A stretch of 64,000 nucleotides of DNA from Scatophagus argus. Lineage: Eukaryota > Chordata > Actinopteri > Scatophagidae. The position numbers were made by a program, and so were the translations under genes. Positions 58,975-64,000 of this stretch are shown piece after piece (within the stretch, counting starts at the first letter, position 1; every line of letters begins with the position of its first letter). The DNA lies in the NCBI RefSeq assembly GCF_020382885.2, contig NC_058506.1:2976001-3040000 (forward strand), written 5' to 3'. The notes under the pieces are model-generated. The model did no database searches. It saw only the letters and a program-made list of their open reading frames with translations, and was not told the DNA's origin.

Positions 58975-61900
58975 CCGTATATATGTATATATATATATAT
59001 ACACAGTGCTCCATTTCACACACAAATTCATTTTACCATCATATTCACCATTAATAGAAAGCATGGAAAATAAGAGGAAATAGAAAATAACATTGTTTAT
59101 CTCATTCATTTTCAAACCACTGACCCTGGATTTTAGGTCTTTTGAAAATGTCCACTGCAGTCACTGCTTCAAAATCTCCATACATATGATTCATATAATG
59201 AATTGTATCTGTTGTCATTTTGAAATGTTGGGAATAATGTTTTATTTCAATTTCAATTTATTTATATAGCACCTTATACAATCAAAATTGTCTCTAGATG
59301 CTTTACAGAGACCCAGAACCTGAACCCCCGAGCAAGCATGATGAATATAAAACATAAAGATAATATAAAGATCTGCAACAGGTGAAGTGTTTGTATTCAC
59401 AGGCTTAAGTCAATAACTTTGTCACTCCAAGAATGACAGGCAGGTGCACAATAACACCAACTGTTTGCCAGCTGTGCCTCTGTCCAGTTTTCTAAGAGAT
59501 TTCATTTGTAGCTCATTTGTCTTTCAGCAGGATTTGAAATGGAGCTGAGTTGTATACAAGAGGATATTGTTGTACATTTGTACTACTTTGGTACAAATGC
59601 TAGTAGTCAGTATTGTTGTACTTACGAACAGTACTTGCGTAAATGTACTTTGTACTGTCATTTTCCAGTTTCCAGTCACTCAGAAATAGGGCCAAATGTG
59701 TGGGACTTGCATGTCCAAAAGTTAAATGTAAATGTGCATTATGTTGTATTATATATCTATCATTAGCAATTTAACTAAGAAACTAAGGAAATAATGTCAA
59801 TTGCAAGTTAGATGCCCTTTTCCTCGTTTTGCTTTCTTGATATGCTTGAACTGACTATTTTAAATCCATTATTAGATTTATGGCATAAAGCCAGTCAGTT
59901 TAACTTTGGCTAATTTCCCTGGATTTATTTTAGGGTTACCAAAGTGCTGATGCAGATGTGTGTGCCACTCAGTCTTGTAATTTCAAAATTCACTTGATGA
60001 AGAGATGGGCGTGACAATGATGAAGTAGAGCAGCACTTTTTAGACATAAGATTAACAACGAACTTTACATTGGGGATTAGAATTTTTATATTTTTTGGGA
60101 ATTAGACCCTTTCCCCACACTAAAATGTGATAGTGATAAAAAGCAATATTTAGATTTATGCTGTCTGTTAGGTCATCCAAGAAAAGAGACCTTTCATATT
60201 TGCTTCCACCAAAGAACAGTGGAATGTTCATGAGAGCAAGGCAGAAAGGTTAACACAAAAGGGATAGTGTTTTAAAAATCATGCAAGCAAGTATAAAGGA
60301 CTCGCTGTTGCATCACCTGTTTCCACGGCTCGGCCCCTTTACCATGGCAACGGAATGCCGGTTGGGTTGTCAGTGTGGGTGTAGAAAGAAGCCTGGAGGA
60401 GGAACAAGTGTGTGTTTAGTCTATTAGAGCTGCAAGGCAAGGACAGACTCAGTACTACAGCACTGAAAGAGTTACATCATTGAAGAGGAATCCTCCCCCC
60501 CCCCGTGGCTCGCTAAGCAAGCATGGTTCTTTCTTTCAGCTGTTTCTCTGTTGATTGTGTAAATGGAAAAGGCAGGGAATAGCTTAGTAATTGGGTCTCT
60601 TTGAGAAATGTCAAGGAACATTTTTCGTTGCCAAGGCATCTTAATATATAATGTAGATTTTAGTAGAGCCGATTGCAAATCCCTCAAATCTGCTTGCCAA
60701 GTATCCACTCAGAGCACATTACAACTGATTACTTTTGTTTGTCCCTTTCTTCCTCTCTCATCACAGGAACAACAGAACGTGTCTGTCTGATACAGGGTAC
60801 AGTCGAAGCCCTCAATGGTGTCCACAACTTTATTGCAGAGAAAGTCCGCGAGATGCCCCAGAGTGCCCAGAAACCCGAACCAGTCAGCATACTGCAGCCT
60901 CAGACCACTGTCAACCCTGACCGTGTTAAACAGGTGAGATACTGTACAGCCAGTAGGGTCATGAGGGTGTGTGGTCACTATGTGGTAAGAACAGTTCACT
61001 TCCAGGACACCTTGTTTATTAGTCACCAGTCTTAGTTGTTCTCTGGGCCATGACCCACAGTCTGGTAGGGTCAGGAAAATGTGAGGGTATGTGGTTATTT
61101 TTACCTACAGTCTTTCATAGCTAGACAGAGCCATGTGGCAGCTGCAGCCTAAACCCCTGGGATTAACAAATCGCTGAGTAAAGCGGGGGCTGGTGTAGTA
61201 CTCTAACTCAGTGAGAGATAGCTCTCTTTCTGTCAGCCATATATGCTGTCAAGTTGTTTTTGTTACCTCTTATTGCTACTTGAATCTTTCTGATTCTTAC
61301 AGGCCAAGTTGATCGTGCCCAATAGCACAGCTGGGCTCATCATTGGAAAGGGTGGAGCCACAGTGAAGGCAGTGATGGAGCAGTCAGGGGCTTGGGTGCA
61401 GCTTTCCCAGAAGCCAGATGGCATCAACCTGCAGGAGCGAGTGGTAACCATCAGTGGGGAGCCTGAGCAGAACCGCAAAGCTGTGGAAATCATAGTACAG
61501 AAGATCCAGGAGGACCCTCAGAGCAGCAGCTGCCTCAACATCAGCTATTCCAATGTCTCCGGCCCAGTGGCCAACTCCAACCCCACCGGCTCCCCCTACG
61601 CTAATACGGCCGAGGTGCTGCCCAATGCAGCCGCGGCAGCTGCCACTGCCTCCAGCCTTCTGGGCCAGGCCGGCTTGACGGGAATGGGCGCCTTTCCTGC
61701 CGCCATGTCCAGCTTCTCTGGCAATGATCTGCTGGCCATCACCTCAGCACTCAATACACTGGCCAGCTACGGCTACAACACTAACACCCTGGGCCTGGGC
61801 CTCAACCCTGCAGCTGCTTCTGGGGTCCTTGCTGCAGTAGCCGCCAGCGCTAACCCGGCTGCCGCTGCTGCAGCTAACCTACTGGCCTCCTATGCTAGCG

Positions 61901-62322
61901 ATGCCTCCAGCAGTGCTGGCCACCCTGCTACAGGCCTTGGGGGGTTCTCCCTGGGTTCTCTAGCAGCTGCTACAGGGGCTTCCAATGGTTACCTAAATGC
62001 TTCATCCCCACTGATGGCCTCCTCCCTACTGGCAACAGAGAAGCTGGCAGATGGGGCCAAGGACGTGGTTGAAATTGCTGTGCCCGAGAATCTAGTTGGT
62101 GCCATTTTGGGGAAAGGAGGGAAAACGCTGGTAGAGTACCAGGAGCTAACAGGAGCCCGCATCCAGATCTCTAAAAAGGGCGAGTTCATTCCTGGTACTC
62201 GGAACCGTAAAGTTACCATAACAGGGTCGCCAGCCGCTACGCAAGCAGCGCAGTATCTGATCAGCCAGCGGATCACTTACGAGCAGGGCGTGCGTGCTAC
62301 CAACCCACAAAAGGTGGGCTAA
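45498..62322 (+). CDS. nova2: Neuronal KH-domain splicing regulator Nova (nova2-like), 4 coding exons
   Basis: RNA-binding protein that binds YCAY clusters and controls alternative splicing in neurons. Coding exons are 45498-45672, 52459-52602, 60767-60933 and 61303-62322, giving 501 aa (human NOVA2 about 492). The N-terminus carries the DSRKRPLE...CTKRTNTG nuclear-signal region. KH1 has GKGG at residues 79-82, KH2 at 177-180 and KH3 at 432-435. The long Ala-rich spacer between KH2 and KH3 is encoded by the last exon. The protein ends NPQKVG. Against NOVA1: the alternative exon between KH1 and KH2 is absent from the 369-bp intron 3, and KH2 begins AKLIVPN with VKAVMEQ. Several residues nonetheless read like NOVA1 (see finding). 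Location beside crx and kptn favours nova2. Introns 1 (6.8 kb) and 2 (8.2 kb) are large. The start codon has two further in-frame ATGs directly after it. Confidence 0.92.
45673..49390 (+). other. nova2: nova2 intron 1, first part
   Basis: No coding exon was recognised. It holds a short (CTGA)n run (45873-45898) and AT-rich unique-looking sequence, with no clear mobile element. Confidence 0.5.
49390..49917 (+). promoter_or_regulatory. nova2: Candidate alternative promoter and first exon of nova2
   Basis: The stretch has promoter-like elements: a TTTATAG TATA-like motif (about 49395), GGCGGAG, a CRE-like TGACGT (about 49476) and CCCATTGGCC (CCAAT inverted, about 49498). It ends with CAGAATGG followed by a splice donor GTAAGC at 49918. 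ATG (49914-49916) plus G (49917) is exactly phase 1, so splicing to exon 2 (AG GAG GGT GAG TAC) gives M-E-E-G-E-Y and then KH1. An in-frame stop lies at 49893-49895, so this would be the first codon. uORFs at 49556-49678 and 49872-49883 would precede it. The start of the exon is not known. Confidence 0.4.
49918..52458 (+). other. nova2: nova2 intron 1, last part
   Basis: No exon beyond the candidate above was recognised. It contains a self-complementary TG/TA/CA block (50767-50812). Confidence 0.5.
50767..50812. repeat. Self-complementary TG-TA-CA microsatellite
   Basis: Alternating TG units, then TA units, then CA units read as an inverted repeat (the right arm ACACACACACGTA complements the left TACGTGTGTGT), able to fold into a hairpin or cruciform. 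Confidence 0.8.
53344..53365. repeat. (TA)n microsatellite
   Basis: Eleven TA units in nova2 intron 2. Confidence 0.9.
57187..57542 (+). mobile_element. tRNA-headed SINE with intact 10-bp target duplication
   Basis: The 5' part carries polymerase III promoter-like boxes: A box TGGTGAAGTGG (57190-57200) and B box GGTTTGAATCC (57234-57244). The body has the phrases GTGGAGTTTGCATGTTCTCC and GATAGGCTCCAGCCCCCC common in fish. The tail ends in ATGG/GGAT units. Perfect direct repeats GACTCTTTGT flank it at 57177-57186 and 57543-57552, as expected for LINE-mediated retroposition. Confidence 0.85.
58640..58905. repeat. Interspersed repeat fragment
   Basis: It includes AATCCCAAGCTGGGAAATTAC, TTAAGTTCCTTGCTGAAGGG and GTGGAATCGAACCGGCAAAC, phrases typical of a dispersed fish repeat, and runs straight into the CT microsatellite. 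The family was not named. Confidence 0.5.
58908..59000. repeat. (CT)n-(TATC)n-(TA)n compound microsatellite
   Basis: About 29 CT units, then a few TATC units, then TA units. Confidence 0.95.
59235..59345. repeat. Short copy of the dispersed TTTATATAGC repeat
   Basis: TTTCAATTTATTTATATAGC, then CTAGATGCTTTACAGAGACCC and CCCCCGAGCAAGCATG. This is the same head as in the copies at 34055 and 39655. Confidence 0.45.
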
Positions 62323-64000
62323 AAGGAAAAAGAGGAAAGAAGGAAAGGATGAAGACAGAGATAGAAGGGAATTGAGAGGGTCACAATGAATATGAAAAAA
62401 GAAAAGTCCAAATATCTGTTCAATATATCAGTATCAAATGAGAGAATCATAAAGGAGGAGGTGGGGGAGACAACCAAGATAAGTGTGTGTGATATGTGAA
62501 TGTGTTTTTAGGACTGACGTCCTGATGTTTTTTAAAAGTTTGTGTCGAGTCCTTTTGACGATGGTGATCAGAGTAAGGTGAACTGGTCCACTGCCAAGCT
62601 GCAGATTCAAGGGTGAGGCTGCAGGGTTTCACCCTCCTCCAAAACCTCATAGCTGTTTTGTTTTCTTTTTTCTCTTTGGGTTTTGTTGGTTTTAATTTCA
62701 GTTGCAAACCTCAGCTCCCGGTGAGTTGAGCATGTCACATGAAGTTCCAGCCAGCTGATAGAGCTGTTTTCTAAACCTTGTTCTTTGTATACAATGCACA
62801 AGGCATTGTTAACAGGGGAGAGGTTTTATGACAAGCACCTGAGGTCATCTCTATCTATAGGGAAGCAATCTGAGTATAATTTCTTTAAAGAAATCATATC
62901 TATGTTGACATATGTTGGATTCTGGCTCATATCATATAATTGAAGTTTCTAAATTTGGGTATTTTTTATTTTCATATTTCGTTTATTTATTGACATGGTC
63001 TCATTCAAACACAAATAGATTATTTAAACCTGTGAATACAGGTTGATCTGAATGTAAAAACAATATTAGCCTATTTTTTATTTACAGGGATCAAATATTG
63101 TGTTGCAGTGAAAGAAATGTATAACTCAAACCCGGTCTGAACTTCACTGTTGCTGTCTGCAAGTATAGTTCAGGGGTTAAATAATCAATGTGAGAGGATA
63201 GAGGAGACACACAGGAATGTATAAATATATTTTACATGAACATACATAGATAATGCTCCCACAAACCCACAAACACTGAAACATATTTGCATATTCAGTC
63301 ACAGCTACAAACACACAGAAATATGTTGTTCTTTAACCCGTTCTTGGTGCTATAGGATTAGGTTTATATCTCCTTTACCATGAAATCAGAATCTCTCTGG
63401 CGACTATTCTCTTTACGTGATGTAAAAATGCTGATGTGTCATCCAGCCATTAATAGCCCATCAGATCTGACCCACCCTCTCACCTAAAGAAAAAGGACTG
63501 ATTTCAGCATTTCACGATGAAAAGCAATCCAGTCTTAATATTTCATCCTCACTCCCAATGCCTTTTTTTAATTTTTTTTTTTTTTTTGGAAAAAAAAGAA
63601 ATTGGCCATACTCAAGATTTAACCTGACAATGTTTTTGCCTTAGCCATTTGTAACTCCCAAGGACTTAACTTAAAGCTCAGACTACGTTGGAGCAATGTC
63701 TAACCAGTTCAGTTCGCAAAAAGAACAAAGCACTACAAAAGCATTTTGATAAGAAAAACTGTATGAACCAATATCTGTGAACAAAGATACTATTGCCTTT
63801 ACATTAAGGGTACCAAATATTCAAGAGACACACACTAATAAAAGGGAAGTAGAATGACACTTGAAAAGAAGGTTTGGACTCACATTTTCTGTGAGCCATC
63901 CTTCCCAATTTGCATCAAGACAAAAAAAAAAAAAGAAAAAAAAAAGGAAACGATTTTGCAGTTCATCCAGGCAGCCTGTTATCGTTCCCAAAATGCTCAC
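62323..64000 (+). other. nova2: nova2 3' untranslated region, running off the window
   Basis: Non-coding sequence follows the TAA. No AATAAA hexamer clearly marks an end before the window stops; NOVA genes are known for long 3' UTRs. It contains T- and A-rich runs near 63563-63600 and 63921-63952 and nothing else recognisable. Confidence 0.5.

Larger units (their letters stand above)
52603..60766 (+). other. nova2: nova2 intron 2
   Basis: An 8.2-kb intron between KH1 exons. It holds a TA tract (53344-53365), a SINE (57187-57542), an interspersed repeat (58640-58905), a CT/TATC/TA compound microsatellite (58908-59000) and a short dispersed-repeat piece (59240-59340). No further exon was recognised. 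Confidence 0.6.

Noticed and set aside
60934..61302. NOVA1-type alternative exon between KH1 and KH2
   Set aside because: The 369-bp intron was read for it and no matching Ser/Thr-Pro exon is present.

Overview
This is nuclear DNA from a bony fish, most likely a spiny-rayed (percomorph) teleost. The evidence is vertebrate genes with many exons, consistent GT-AG introns, fish-type transposons (Tc1/mariner, a hAT MITE, a tRNA-headed SINE, L2/CR1-group LINE tails) and many microsatellites. There is no prokaryotic content. No rRNA, tRNA gene or CRISPR array is visible.

The window holds five protein-coding genes. From left to right: (1) the 3' two thirds of arhgap32 (+, about 46-9410; the N-terminal PX/SH3 part lies upstream of the window); (2) an intron-containing replacement histone H3.3 gene (+, coding 16142-17203, with a non-coding first exon ending at 14910); (3) crx, the photoreceptor K50 homeobox gene (-, coding 25545 down to 23305); (4) kptn, a KICSTOR subunit gene (+, 35630-43481, 12 exons); (5) a neuronal KH-domain splicing factor gene, nova2-like (+, 45498-62322, 4 coding exons and two large introns). 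I spliced every gene by hand. Exon phases close perfectly in all five: H3.3 136 aa, Crx 295 aa, Kaptin 442 aa, Nova 501 aa, and 1581 aa of Arhgap32. All five therefore look intact.

The genes do not form a pathway. They are a conserved neighbourhood: crx, kptn and nova2 have human relatives close together on 19q13.3 (from memory), whereas human ARHGAP32 is on chromosome 11. arhgap32, crx and nova2 are neural or retinal genes, so the long non-coding stretches may carry neural enhancers.

The more interesting non-coding signals are: a possible alternative first exon of nova2 at about 49400-49917, whose ATG sits in the last four bases before a splice donor in exactly the phase needed to join KH1; a tight cluster of GGATTA (Crx/Otx-type) sites 2 kb downstream of crx; an inverted GGATTA pair and another site upstream of crx; four evenly spaced inverted CCAAT boxes in intron 1 of the H3.3 gene; a 41-codon upstream ORF overlapping the kptn start; a 42-43 bp periodic array after kptn; and several datable transposon remnants (hAT MITE with 8 bp target duplication, SINE with a 10 bp duplication, a Tc1 copy in kptn intron 10, and a decayed gag-like remnant with a zinc knuckle). 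I found nothing that I would call a new enzymatic or defence system.
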